Source of the DNA: Haemophilus sp.
GTDB taxonomy: Bacteria; Pseudomonadota; Gammaproteobacteria; Enterobacterales; Pasteurellaceae
Assembly: GCA_019423025.1 (NCBI GenBank)
Contig: JAHZCD010000006.1
Location: 1 to 64,000 of the forward strand
Length of the DNA: 64,000 nt
Direction of reading: 5' to 3'
Below are positions 9,299 through 17,231 of the stretch, piece after piece (position 1 is the stretch's first letter; each line of letters starts with the position of its first letter). Made by a program: the position numbers and the translations under genes. The notes below the pieces were generated by a model. It was not told the origin of the DNA. It did no database searches and saw only the letters and a list, made by a program, of their open reading frames with translations.

Positions 9299-9630
9299 AC
9301 TGTTTGCACTACTTTTCTAGGTTAAAAACACGATTGCGATTAAAGCATACACTCTAAAAGCAATCTCGCGATTGAGCGTGACAGAAAACACTTTTAAGAT
9401 CAAAGCGTTATTAACTGACACATAAATTTAAAAACTCAAATCTGTTTAATTCCTCGACGAGTAAGGGATTACTTACACATCCAGAAATTGAAATTCGAAA
9501 ATTAAAAGCGCTTCATTCTAGCGGAAAATGGGCTTTTTTTCTACTTTTAGCCGATACTTTTTGTGAAATATTTGTGAAGTTTTTAGAGTAACACTCATTA
9601 GGAGTTAAAAATAAATTCACGTTAAAATAA
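9299..9630. other. Gap upstream of nqrA
   Basis: No convincing gene. It must contain the nqrA promoter reading left. A T-run (9532-9541) follows a loose pairing of AAAAGC (9503-9508) with GCTTTT, which could be a weak plus-strand terminator. Two TTTGTGAA copies stand in tandem near 9558-9577. The short open frames here have no SD or coding character. Confidence 0.4.
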
Positions 9631-9631
9631 A

Positions 9632-9660
9632 AAGAGAGAAAGCCTCTTGCCTTCTCTCTT
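9632..9660 (-). terminator. Intrinsic terminator of bolA
   Basis: AAGAGAGAA and TTCTCTCTT form a perfect 9-bp stem around an 11-base loop. Read on the minus strand it is followed by TTTTATTTT, a good U-tract, and lies 38 bp past the bolA stop. Confidence 0.8.
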
Positions 9661-9697
9661 ATTATTGAAATGGAATACAGGGAACGTAAGGAAATAC

Positions 9698-10009
9698 TTA
9701 CTGTCCAACACCAAAACAATTTGGTGATTTTGGAAATGCTTCACCTAGGCTCTCCCATTCGCTTTTTGTATAAAGATGAAGCGCTAATGCGTGAATACCA
9801 TTTTTTAAATCATCGGCAAAAAGTTGATAAAGTTTTTGGTGGCGTTGCACCTTGCGCATGCCTTCAAAAGCATCGCTGACAATCACTAATTTAAAATGAG
9901 AATCAGACCCGCGACCGGAACTGTGCATATGGCTTTCATTTTCCACGGTGGCAAAGTGCGGTTGAAATTCGGCCTGAATTCTCTCTAATAATTCTTGCTG
10001 TTTTGACAT
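9698..10009 (-). CDS. bolA: BolA family protein
   Basis: A 103-residue BolA-type protein: a small KH-like fold that works with monothiol glutaredoxin in Fe-S trafficking and, in enterics, as a stress morphogene. The signature SDSHFKLVIVSDAF and the following VQRHQKLYQLF are clear, with the conserved histidines. The frame opens at 10039, but the ATG at 10009 (MSKQQELLER) has a strong GGAG eight bases upstream and gives family length. An uptake signal lies inside the gene (9954-9962). It is divergent from yajG with an 84-bp gap. Confidence 0.92.
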   Translation of the reverse strand: MSKQQELLERIQAEFQPHFATVENESHMHSSGRGSDSHFKLVIVSDAFEGMRKVQRHQKLYQLFADDLKNGIHALALHLYTKSEWESLGEAFPKSPNCFGVGQ

Positions 10010-10093
10010 AAATAAACTCCCTAACTTTTTGCTATACATTCAGCGTTAAGTTTGTAAGAATAACACAAATTAACCTAATTCAATGAGGAAATT

Positions 10094-10693
10094 ATGAAAG
10101 TAACAAACAAAATCAAAGCATTATCAACAATGACGCTGGCCGCTGCGACATTATTTTTAGCGGGTTGCCAAGCGCAATCTAATACCTTAACTTTTACCCC
10201 TCAATCACCAACTGCATCAATGAATATTAACCAATCAGCAGTGGTAACAGTTAATACTCGCGATTCTCGTCCACAACAAGAAATTGCAACTTATACTAAA
10301 TCAGGAGAGCTGATTAAATTAAACGCCTCACCAAGCGTTACTCAACTTTTTCAACAAGTGATGCAACAAAATTTAGTTAGCAAAGGTTTCCGTATCGGAC
10401 AAGCGAATAATGCAAATGCTGGCGTAACTGTTGATGTAAAAGAATTCAACGCTAAAGTTGAGCAAGGTAATTTACGTTATACCTTAAACAGCAAAATTCA
10501 AGCGGTGGTTTATGTACAAGGTCCACGCGGACAATACAACAAAACCTTTAATGCAACACGTTCACAGTCTGGCGCATTTAATGCGAGCAATGATGAAATT
10601 CAAAAAGTATTAGGTGAAACCTTCAAAGATATTGTTAATAATATCTATCAAGATCAAGAAGTTACTAACGCAATTAATCAATATACCAATTAA
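10094..10693 (+). CDS. yajG: YajG family lipoprotein
   Basis: A 199-residue protein with a lipoprotein signal ending FLAGC (lipidated C25), so it should be anchored in the envelope. The body (LTFTPQSP, VTVNTRDSRP, ELIKLNASPSVTQLF) matches the YajG/DUF interaction family, whose exact function is unknown. SD GAGGAA precedes the ATG. YajG beside bolA is a common arrangement in gammaproteobacteria. Confidence 0.87.
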   Translation: MKVTNKIKALSTMTLAAATLFLAGCQAQSNTLTFTPQSPTASMNINQSAVVTVNTRDSRPQQEIATYTKSGELIKLNASPSVTQLFQQVMQQNLVSKGFRIGQANNANAGVTVDVKEFNAKVEQGNLRYTLNSKIQAVVYVQGPRGQYNKTFNATRSQSGAFNASNDEIQKVLGETFKDIVNNIYQDQEVTNAINQYTN

Positions 10694-10705
10694 TTAAAAA
10701 GTGCC

Positions 10706-10965
10706 GTGTCCTTTTCAATAATCACTTGACGAATACGCCTTTCAAGCGTAACATTCGACCGATTTTTTAACGAGAAGGACACACACTTTGGACAGTCATA
10801 GTCGATACCGAATATCGCTTTAGACTCTCGCCTCTTATCAGCGAGAGCTCGCTGGTAATCAATTTACCTTTCTTCGGCATCTTTTATCGAACGAAACCCA
10901 TTTTTAAAACATACAAAAATTTGACCGCACTTTTCTCTAGTGCCAATTTCGTTTGATCTTTTTTT
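10706..10965 (+). promoter_or_regulatory. Structured leader of corA ending in an intrinsic terminator; candidate riboswitch
   Basis: The 314-bp gap before corA holds a chain of hairpins: an 11-bp helix 10706-10716/10772-10782 (one G-U pair); inside it CGAATACGC/GCGT-aac-ATTCG (10730-10757, 3-base bulge); then CGATA/TATCG (10803-10817), CTCTCGC/GCGAGAG (10825-10847) and GGTAA/TTACC (10854-10868). The last is an 11-bp stem 10886-10896/10947-10957 (one G-U pair) followed by TTTTTTT (10959-10965), a classic terminator form 42 bases before the corA ATG. No ATG occurs in the gap before the start region, so a CorL-like leader peptide is unlikely. AGTC at 10800 could pair with GACT at 10823, an alternative fold. 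Mg2+ or another metal is the obvious candidate ligand, but that is inference. Confidence 0.6.
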
Positions 10966-11007
10966 GTTCACAGTTGGATCTTCATAATCCCAAAAGGAGT
11001 ATGACCA

Positions 11008-11955
11008 ATGATTAACGCTTTTGCCATTAACGATTCCCGCTTGCTTCGTATTGATGACGAACCAGCCGATCTCAGCTCTGCCATTTGGTTAGATTTGCTG
11101 GAGCCGACAGGGGAAGAACGTGAAATGTTGCAAGAAGGCTTAGGACAAAGTCTCGCCTCATTCCTCGAATTGGAAGATATCGAAGCGTCCGCACGTTTCT
11201 TCGAAGACGAAGATGGCTTGCACTTGCACTCATTCTTCTATTGTGAAGACGAAGAAAACTACGCTGACCTCGCAAGCGTAGCATTTACTATTCGTGATGG
11301 TCGTTTATTCACCCTGCGTGATCGTGAATTACCGGCATTCCGTTTATATCGTATGCGTTCCCGTAGCCAACGCTTATTGGAATGCAATGCGTATGAAGTC
11401 TTACTCGACTTATTTGAGACCAAAATTGAGCAATTAGCCGATGTTATCGAAAACGTTTATGCGGATTTAGAAAAATTAAGTCGCGTGATTTTAAACGGTA
11501 CGCAAGATGAAGCTTTCAATGAAGCCTTAAATACCCTAACAGAACAAGAAGATACCAGTTCTAAAGTGCGTTTGTGTTTGATGGATACACAACGTGCATT
11601 GGGTTTCTTGGTGCGTAAAACTCGCTTACCGCCAAATCAGTTAGAACAAGCACGAGAAATCTTACGAGATATCGAATCATTGCAACCGCATAATGAATCA
11701 TTGTTCCAAAAAGTAAACTTTTTAATGCAGGCGGCAATGGGTTATATTAATATCGAGCAGAATAAAATCATGAAATTCTTCTCGGTGGTGTCGGTGATGT
11801 TCCTACCGGCAACACTTGTGGCATCTACTTACGGGATGAACTTTGAATTTATGCCAGAGATCCATTTTAAATATGGTTACCCAATGGCTATTGGATTAAT
11901 GATTGGTGCGGCGCTTACGCCTTATATCTATTTTAAACGGAAAGGTTGGTTATAA
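11008..11955 (+). CDS. corA: Magnesium/cobalt transporter CorA
   Basis: CorA forms homopentameric Mg2+ channels (also Co2+, Ni2+) in the inner membrane. The 315-residue length is normal. The diagnostic YGMN motif after transmembrane helix 1 is at about residues 275-278, followed by the periplasmic loop FEFMPE and helix 2 ending in the basic KRKGWL. A strong AAGGAG lies 8 bases before the ATG; a second ATG 9 bases upstream is out of frame. Its stop overlaps the yggT start (TAATG). Confidence 0.97.
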   Translation: MINAFAINDSRLLRIDDEPADLSSAIWLDLLEPTGEEREMLQEGLGQSLASFLELEDIEASARFFEDEDGLHLHSFFYCEDEENYADLASVAFTIRDGRLFTLRDRELPAFRLYRMRSRSQRLLECNAYEVLLDLFETKIEQLADVIENVYADLEKLSRVILNGTQDEAFNEALNTLTEQEDTSSKVRLCLMDTQRALGFLVRKTRLPPNQLEQAREILRDIESLQPHNESLFQKVNFLMQAAMGYINIEQNKIMKFFSVVSVMFLPATLVASTYGMNFEFMPEIHFKYGYPMAIGLMIGAALTPYIYFKRKGWL

Positions 11956-12500
11956 TGGAAATTTCCCAAACTGCATTATTTTTAGGATCGATTATCGATC
12001 TGTATTGTTTAGTGTTAATTTTACGCGTATGGCTCCCCTTAGCGAACGTGGATTATTACAATCCTATTTCTCAATTTACGCTGAAATTAACCCAGCCAGT
12101 TATTGCCCCATTGCGTAAAGTTTTTCCTGTGGTGAAAAAAGTGGAAACTACTGCACTGGTTTTAGTCTTCTTGCTTTGCGGATTGAAATCGGTTCTGTTT
12201 GGCGGGTTAAATCTCAACTACTTCCTACTATTGGGCATATTAGGGCTGATTAAAAATATCGGTATAGCCATTTTCTATGTGTTAATCGCTGGCGCAATTT
12301 TAAGTTGGTTTAATCGTGGCAATAACCCTGCATTCTATGCGTTATATCAACTTACTGAGCCATTATTAAAACCAATTAAACGTATTTTACCAACTGTGGG
12401 CGCGATTGATTTTTCACCGATGGTTATCGCCATTATTCTGTTATTTTTGAATAATCTCTTTTACGACTACTTCCAGGTTTTATGGGCTATCGCCGCTTAA
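11955..12500 (+). CDS. yggT: YggT family membrane protein
   Basis: A 181-residue integral membrane protein made of two YggT repeats, each with a pair of hydrophobic helices and the motif LRVWLP...NPI / ILSWFNRG...YQLTEPLLKPIKRILP. YggT proteins have been linked to osmotic tolerance and, in Gram-positives, to cell division placement; the biochemical role is unknown. The ATG at 11955 overlaps the corA stop; a start three codons earlier is less likely. Often precedes yggU, as here. Confidence 0.9.
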   Translation: MEISQTALFLGSIIDLYCLVLILRVWLPLANVDYYNPISQFTLKLTQPVIAPLRKVFPVVKKVETTALVLVFLLCGLKSVLFGGLNLNYFLLLGILGLIKNIGIAIFYVLIAGAILSWFNRGNNPAFYALYQLTEPLLKPIKRILPTVGAIDFSPMVIAIILLFLNNLFYDYFQVLWAIAA

Positions 12501-12529
12501 AGTGCGGTCAAAAATAACATTATTTTTTC

Positions 12530-12548
12530 GGGCTGGATCTTCCAGCCC
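12530..12548 (+). terminator. Hairpin after yggT
   Basis: GGGCTGGA-TCT-TCCAGCCC, a perfect 8-bp stem, followed only by TTATTGT. The U-tract is poor, so termination may be partial and yggU may be co-transcribed. An uptake signal overlaps the yggT stop just before it. Confidence 0.5.
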
Positions 12549-12578
12549 TTATTGTAAATGTGGTGAGTAAATTTAGTT

Positions 12579-12866
12579 ATGTCAGCAATCGAACAAACAC
12601 CTGAAGGACTACGTCTTAAAATCATTCTGCAACCCAAAGCCAGTAAAGATCAAATTGTGGGATTGCATGATGATGAACTCAAAATCACGATTAGCGCACC
12701 ACCTGTTGATGGTCAAGCAAATACTCACTTGCTGAAATTTTTGAGTAAAGCATTCAAAGTACCTAAAAGCTCGATAGTTCTTGAAAAAGGTGAATTAAAC
12801 CGACATAAACAAGTTTGGATTCCTTCGCCCAAATTAATTCCATCTGAAATTCAAAATCTCTTATAA
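12579..12866 (+). CDS. yggU: YggU family protein (DUF167)
   Basis: A 95-residue small soluble protein. The conserved motifs LQPKASKDQIVGLHDDELKI, APPVDGQANTHLLKFL and GELNRHKQVWI define the DUF167 family, whose function is unknown. Its place after yggT is conserved in gammaproteobacteria. Length is normal. Confidence 0.9.
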   Translation: MSAIEQTPEGLRLKIILQPKASKDQIVGLHDDELKITISAPPVDGQANTHLLKFLSKAFKVPKSSIVLEKGELNRHKQVWIPSPKLIPSEIQNLL

Positions 12867-12882
12867 AATCAGTAAAAAAATC

Positions 12883-12963
12883 ACCGCACTTTCTACCAAT
12901 TTTCCCCATTTTACGCTATCCTATACCACATTTTATAAAGCAAAATATGCCGCAAAGTGCGGT
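12883..12963. repeat. Inverted pair of DNA uptake signals before leuS
   Basis: ACCGCACTT (12883-12891) and AAGTGCGGT (12955-12963) face each other across 63 bases in the gap between yggU and leuS. The loop is long for a terminator and the second copy sits just upstream of the leuS start region, so this is mainly an uptake-signal cluster. Confidence 0.6.
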
Positions 12964-12984
12964 CAAAATTTAAGGTGATTTTCT

Positions 12985-15573
12985 ATGCAACAACATTACC
13001 GTCCTGATTTGATTGAACCCGCTGTTCAACAATATTGGGCTGAAAATAAAGTCTTCAAAGCCATCAAAGATACATCTAAAGAAAAATATTACTGCCTTTC
13101 AATGTTCCCTTACCCATCTGGTCGTTTACACATGGGCCACGTGCGTAACTACACCATCGGTGATGTGGTTTCTCGTTATCAACGTATGAACGGCAAAAAT
13201 GTGTTACAGCCAATTGGTTGGGATGCATTTGGTTTGCCGGCTGAAGGGGCTGCAATTAAAAATAAAACTGCACCCGCGAAATGGACTTACGAAAATATCG
13301 AATACATGAAAAACCAGCTCAAAATGTTGGGCTTTGGTTATGACTGGGATCGCGAAATTGCGACCTGCCGTCCAGAATACTATAAATGGGAACAATGGTT
13401 CTTCACTGAGCTTTACAAAAAAGGCTTAGTGTACAAAAAAAACTCAACCGTAAACTGGTGTCCGAACGATGTAACTGTGTTGGCGAACGAACAAGTGCAC
13501 GACGGTTGTTGTTGGCGTTGTGATACTCCAGTAGAACAAAAAGAGATCCCTCAATGGTTTATTAAAATCACTGATTATGCAGAACAATTATTAGGTGGAT
13601 TAGACCAACTACCACAATGGCCAGATATGGTTAAAACCATGCAACGCAACTGGATCGGTCGTTCTGAAGGGGTAGAAATTACTTTTGATGTAGCAGATAC
13701 CGCAGAAAAAGTTGCGGTTTATACGACCCGTCCAGATACCTTCTATGGCGTAAGCTATTTAGGTATCGCGGCAGCGCATCCATTAGCGGACTTAGCGGCA
13801 GAAAAAAATCCTCAATTGGCTGAATTCATCCGTGAAGCGAAAAACGCCAAAGTGGCAGAAGCAGACCTTGCCACTATGGAGAAAAAAGGGATGGCAACTG
13901 GCTTATTTGCGATTCATCCGTTAACGGGTGAAAAACTACCAATTTGGGTCGCAAACTTCGTATTAATGCACTACGGTACTGGCGCGGTAATGGCGGTTCC
14001 AGCACATGACCAACGTGACTTTGAATTTGCTCAAAAATACAGTTTGCCAATTAAACAAGTGATCGCACCGCTTGCGGATGAAGAAATTGATTTAACTAGA
14101 CAAGCTTTTGTTGAGCACGGAAAATTGGTTAACTCTGCTGAGTTTGACGGTTTGGATTTTGATGGCGCATTCAACGGTATCGCGGATAAATTAGAAAAAT
14201 TAGGTGTAGGTAAACGCCAAGTTAACTATCGTTTACGTGACTGGGGCGTTTCCCGTCAACGTTATTGGGGTGCACCAATTCCAATGCTGACCTTGCCAAA
14301 CGGAAAAACCGTACCGGCACCAATCGAAGATTTACCGATTATTCTACCGGAAGATGTGGTCATGGATGGCGTGAAAAGTCCAATTAAAGCGGATCCAAAT
14401 TGGGCGAAAACCACTTTCAACGGAGAGCCTGCATTAAAAGAAACCGATACCTTTGATACCTTTATGGAATCGTCTTGGTACTACGCTCGCTATACTTCAC
14501 CTAGCTATGCTGAAGGCATGTTGGATAAAGATGAAGCTAATTACTGGTTACCGGTGGATCAATATATCGGTGGTATCGAGCACGCGACAATGCACTTGCT
14601 CTACTTCCGTTTCTTCCACAAATTATTGCGTGATGCAGGTTTCGTCACTAGCGATGAACCGGCACAAAAATTATTATGCCAAGGCATGGTGTTAGCTGAT
14701 GCGTTCTACTACACCAGTCCAACCAACGAGCGTATTTGGGTGAGCCCAACGCAAGTGACTCTTGAGCGTGATGAAAAAGGTCGTATCATCAAAGCCACCG
14801 ATCCGGAAGGCCGTGAATTGGTGCATACCGGTATGACCAAAATGTCGAAATCCAAAAACAACGGTATCGACCCACAAGAGATGGTGGAAAAATACGGTGC
14901 AGATACTGTGCGTCTCTTCATGATGTTCGCATCTCCTGCAGAAATGACACTTGAATGGCAAGAATCCGGTGTAGAAGGGGCAAAACGTTTCTTAGGTCGT
15001 GTATGGAATTTGGTGTATGAATACAGTCAAAATCCTGCAAAAACCGCTTTAGATGTGACCGCACTTTCTGCAGACCAAAAAGCACTTCGCCGTGATGTGC
15101 ATAAAACGATCGCCAAAGTGAGCGATGACATTGGTCGTCGTCAAACGTTCAATACCGCTATCGCGGCAGTAATGGAGTTAATGAATAAATTAACCCGCGC
15201 GCCATTAGAAAGTGAACAAGATCGCGCTGTTATGGCAGAAGCATTAAGCGCAGTCGTACGTATGCTTTACCCAATCACACCACATATCTGCTTTGAATTA
15301 TGGAAAGCCTTAGGCAACGAAAGTAACATTGATCATGCCGAATGGGTGAAAGCTGACGAAGCAGCGATGGTCGAAGATGAAAAACTTATCGTGGTTCAAG
15401 TCAACGGTAAAGTTCGTGGTAAAGTCACCGTTGCTGCTGATGCGGGTGAAGAAACCGTGAAAACGGTTGCATTTGCAGATGAAAATGTGAAGAAATTTAC
15501 TGACAATACACAAATCGTGAAAGTGATTTATGTACCAGGTAAATTGTTAAATGTGGTGGTTAAACCGCAATAA
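12985..15573 (+). CDS. leuS: Leucyl-tRNA synthetase
   Basis: Charges tRNA-Leu. The 862-residue length is standard. The class I HIGH motif appears as HMGH in PYPSGRLHMGHVRNY (about residues 43-57), the CP1 editing domain lies in the middle (TTRPDTFYGVSYLGIA, the threonine-rich motif, and GTGAVMAVPAHDQRD), and the KMSKS loop is in MTKMSKSKNNG. An uptake signal lies inside the gene at 15058-15066. SD AGGTGA precedes the ATG. Upstream of lptE and holA in the widespread leuS-lptE-holA order. Confidence 0.98.
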   Translation: MQQHYRPDLIEPAVQQYWAENKVFKAIKDTSKEKYYCLSMFPYPSGRLHMGHVRNYTIGDVVSRYQRMNGKNVLQPIGWDAFGLPAEGAAIKNKTAPAKWTYENIEYMKNQLKMLGFGYDWDREIATCRPEYYKWEQWFFTELYKKGLVYKKNSTVNWCPNDVTVLANEQVHDGCCWRCDTPVEQKEIPQWFIKITDYAEQLLGGLDQLPQWPDMVKTMQRNWIGRSEGVEITFDVADTAEKVAVYTTRPDTFYGVSYLGIAAAHPLADLAAEKNPQLAEFIREAKNAKVAEADLATMEKKGMATGLFAIHPLTGEKLPIWVANFVLMHYGTGAVMAVPAHDQRDFEFAQKYSLPIKQVIAPLADEEIDLTRQAFVEHGKLVNSAEFDGLDFDGAFNGIADKLEKLGVGKRQVNYRLRDWGVSRQRYWGAPIPMLTLPNGKTVPAPIEDLPIILPEDVVMDGVKSPIKADPNWAKTTFNGEPALKETDTFDTFMESSWYYARYTSPSYAEGMLDKDEANYWLPVDQYIGGIEHATMHLLYFRFFHKLLRDAGFVTSDEPAQKLLCQGMVLADAFYYTSPTNERIWVSPTQVTLERDEKGRIIKATDPEGRELVHTGMTKMSKSKNNGIDPQEMVEKYGADTVRLFMMFASPAEMTLEWQESGVEGAKRFLGRVWNLVYEYSQNPAKTALDVTALSADQKALRRDVHKTIAKVSDDIGRRQTFNTAIAAVMELMNKLTRAPLESEQDRAVMAEALSAVVRMLYPITPHICFELWKALGNESNIDHAEWVKADEAAMVEDEKLIVVQVNGKVRGKVTVAADAGEETVKTVAFADENVKKFTDNTQIVKVIYVPGKLLNVVVKPQ

Positions 15574-15660
15574 TCCATAAAATAACCGCATTTTATTCCA
15601 AGCGTTGCATAAACGACTCTTAAACAAAATAAAGTGCGGTGAATTTTACAGGTAATTTTT

Positions 15661-16164
15661 ATGATGAAATCAATCAAAACGATCTGCTTTGTTGGGGCAA
15701 CAGCCTTTTTAACTGCTTGTGGTTGGCACTTCGATAATGGTGCGGCTGTTCCTGCAGAATTAAAAACAATGGCTCTTGAAAGTAGCGACCCATACAGTGA
15801 AATGTCTATGGCTATGCGTAAGCAACTGCTTAGCAACAACGTAAACCTTGTGCCTGCAAAACAAGGGGTGCCAGTGTTGCGTTTAAATAAACAGACTTCA
15901 AGCGATAAAGTCGCATCTGTCTTTAAACAAGGCCGTGAAGCAGAAAAAGTACTGACTCTTGATGTTGAAGCAAGCGTACGTTTGGCTAACGGAGAAACCT
16001 ATCCAATCTCTGCAAAAATCAACCGCACTTTCTTTGATAACTCACGTGCTGCATTAGCAAAATCAGCTGAACGTGATGTGATTTGGAATGATATGCGCGA
16101 ACAAGCGGCTCGCCAATTAATTAATAAAATGGCCGCCTTGCAACATCAAGTTCAAGGAAAATAA
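15661..16164 (+). CDS. lptE: LPS assembly lipoprotein LptE
   Basis: LptE plugs the LptD barrel and helps place LPS in the outer membrane. The signal ends LTAC with C20 lipidated, followed by GWHF, the typical start of mature LptE. The 167-residue length fits. The second codon is also ATG, so translation might start one residue later. Its stop overlaps the holA start (TAATG). Uptake signals lie just upstream (15632) and inside (16022). Confidence 0.93.
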   Translation: MMKSIKTICFVGATAFLTACGWHFDNGAAVPAELKTMALESSDPYSEMSMAMRKQLLSNNVNLVPAKQGVPVLRLNKQTSSDKVASVFKQGREAEKVLTLDVEASVRLANGETYPISAKINRTFFDNSRAALAKSAERDVIWNDMREQAARQLINKMAALQHQVQGK

Positions 16165-17201
16165 TGAACCGCATTTTTCCTGAGCAACTGGCCTCTAACC
16201 TGAACAGCCATTTAGCGAAAGTCTATTTTTTGGTTGGGACAGATCCCCTGTTTCTCAGTGAAAGTGAAGATCTCATTCATCAAGCAGCCCTTCTTCAAGG
16301 TTTTGATGAAAAAAATCAAATCACCATAGATACTAATACTGACTGGTCTGCATTAATTGAGGCCAGCCAATCTATGGGGCTCTTCTTTAATAAGCAAATT
16401 TTCATTCTCAATTTACCCGAAAATCTGACCGCACTTTTGCAGAAAAACCTTCAGCAATTTATCAGTGGATTAAATGAAGATAGCTTGCTTGTCCTCACCT
16501 TGCCTAAATTGTCTAAAGTAGCCGAAAAACAAGAATGGTTTATTCAGGCAAATCAACTTGATCCGCAATCTGTGATCGTGAACTGCCAAACGCCGAGTTC
16601 AGAACAACTTTCTCGTTGGGTGAAGCATCGTACAAAAAACATGGGATTATCAGCGGATGAGGAAGCTATTCAACTACTTTGTTACAGCTATGAAAATAAT
16701 CTACTGGCATTGAAACAAGCATTACAGCTTTTAGATTTGCTTTATCCTGATCACAAACTCACTTATAACCGTGTTAAATCCGTCGTAGAGCAATCTTCAA
16801 TCTTTACCCCTTTCCAATGGATTGATGCATTGTTATCAGGCAAGGCAAATCGCTCAAAGCGAATTTTGCGAGGTTTGCAAGCTGAAGATGTGCAACCTGT
16901 TATTTTGTTGCGTACTTTACAGCGTGAACTACTCACGTTGCTAGAATTAACAAAACCACAACTACGCAATCCCTCTCTTAACACGAGTTTGCCTACACAG
17001 ACACTCAAAGCGGATTTTGACCGTCTCAAAATTTGGCAGAGTCGTCGTCCTCTTTATACAGCGGCAATACAGCGACTCACCTATCAAAAACTCTTTGAAA
17101 TTTTGCAAGAGTTGGCAGATATTGAGCGCACAACCAAGCAAGAATATGGTCAAGACGTGTGGGTAAAATTAGCAGACTTATCGGTTAAATTTTGCTTATA
17201 A
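16164..17201 (+). CDS. holA: DNA polymerase III delta subunit
   Basis: HolA (delta) is the wrench that opens the beta sliding clamp in the clamp-loader complex. The 345-residue protein starts MNRIFPEQLASNLNSHLAKVYFLVGTDPLFLSES, typical of delta, and shows the ENNLLALKQALQLLDLLYPD segment. Translation is coupled to lptE by a TAATG overlap. It ends directly at a strong bidirectional terminator. Confidence 0.95.
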   Translation: MNRIFPEQLASNLNSHLAKVYFLVGTDPLFLSESEDLIHQAALLQGFDEKNQITIDTNTDWSALIEASQSMGLFFNKQIFILNLPENLTALLQKNLQQFISGLNEDSLLVLTLPKLSKVAEKQEWFIQANQLDPQSVIVNCQTPSSEQLSRWVKHRTKNMGLSADEEAIQLLCYSYENNLLALKQALQLLDLLYPDHKLTYNRVKSVVEQSSIFTPFQWIDALLSGKANRSKRILRGLQAEDVQPVILLRTLQRELLTLLELTKPQLRNPSLNTSLPTQTLKADFDRLKIWQSRRPLYTAAIQRLTYQKLFEILQELADIERTTKQEYGQDVWVKLADLSVKFCL

Positions 17202-17230
17202 AAAAATCTCGGCGTTAACCGAGATTTTTT
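17201..17230. terminator. Bidirectional terminator between holA and the sulfatase-family gene
   Basis: AAAAAATCTCGG and CCGAGATTTTTT form a perfect 12-bp stem around a 6-base loop. The A- and T-tracts on either side allow it to end both the plus-strand holA transcript and the minus-strand gene whose stop is at 17232. Confidence 0.92.
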
Positions 17231-17231
17231 A

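Noticed and set aside
9556..9580. CRP site from tandem TTTGTGAA motifs upstream of nqrA
   Set aside because: The copies are direct, not inverted, and lie about 250 bp from the start codon; no full consensus.
9513..9719. 68-codon minus-strand frame running from the bolA 3' end into the gap
   Set aside because: It overlaps the bolA terminator and bolA in another frame, and lacks an SD.
10694..11007. CorL-like leader peptide in the corA leader
   Set aside because: No ATG occurs before the SD region, and the GTG and TTG triplets lack an SD and give only very short frames.
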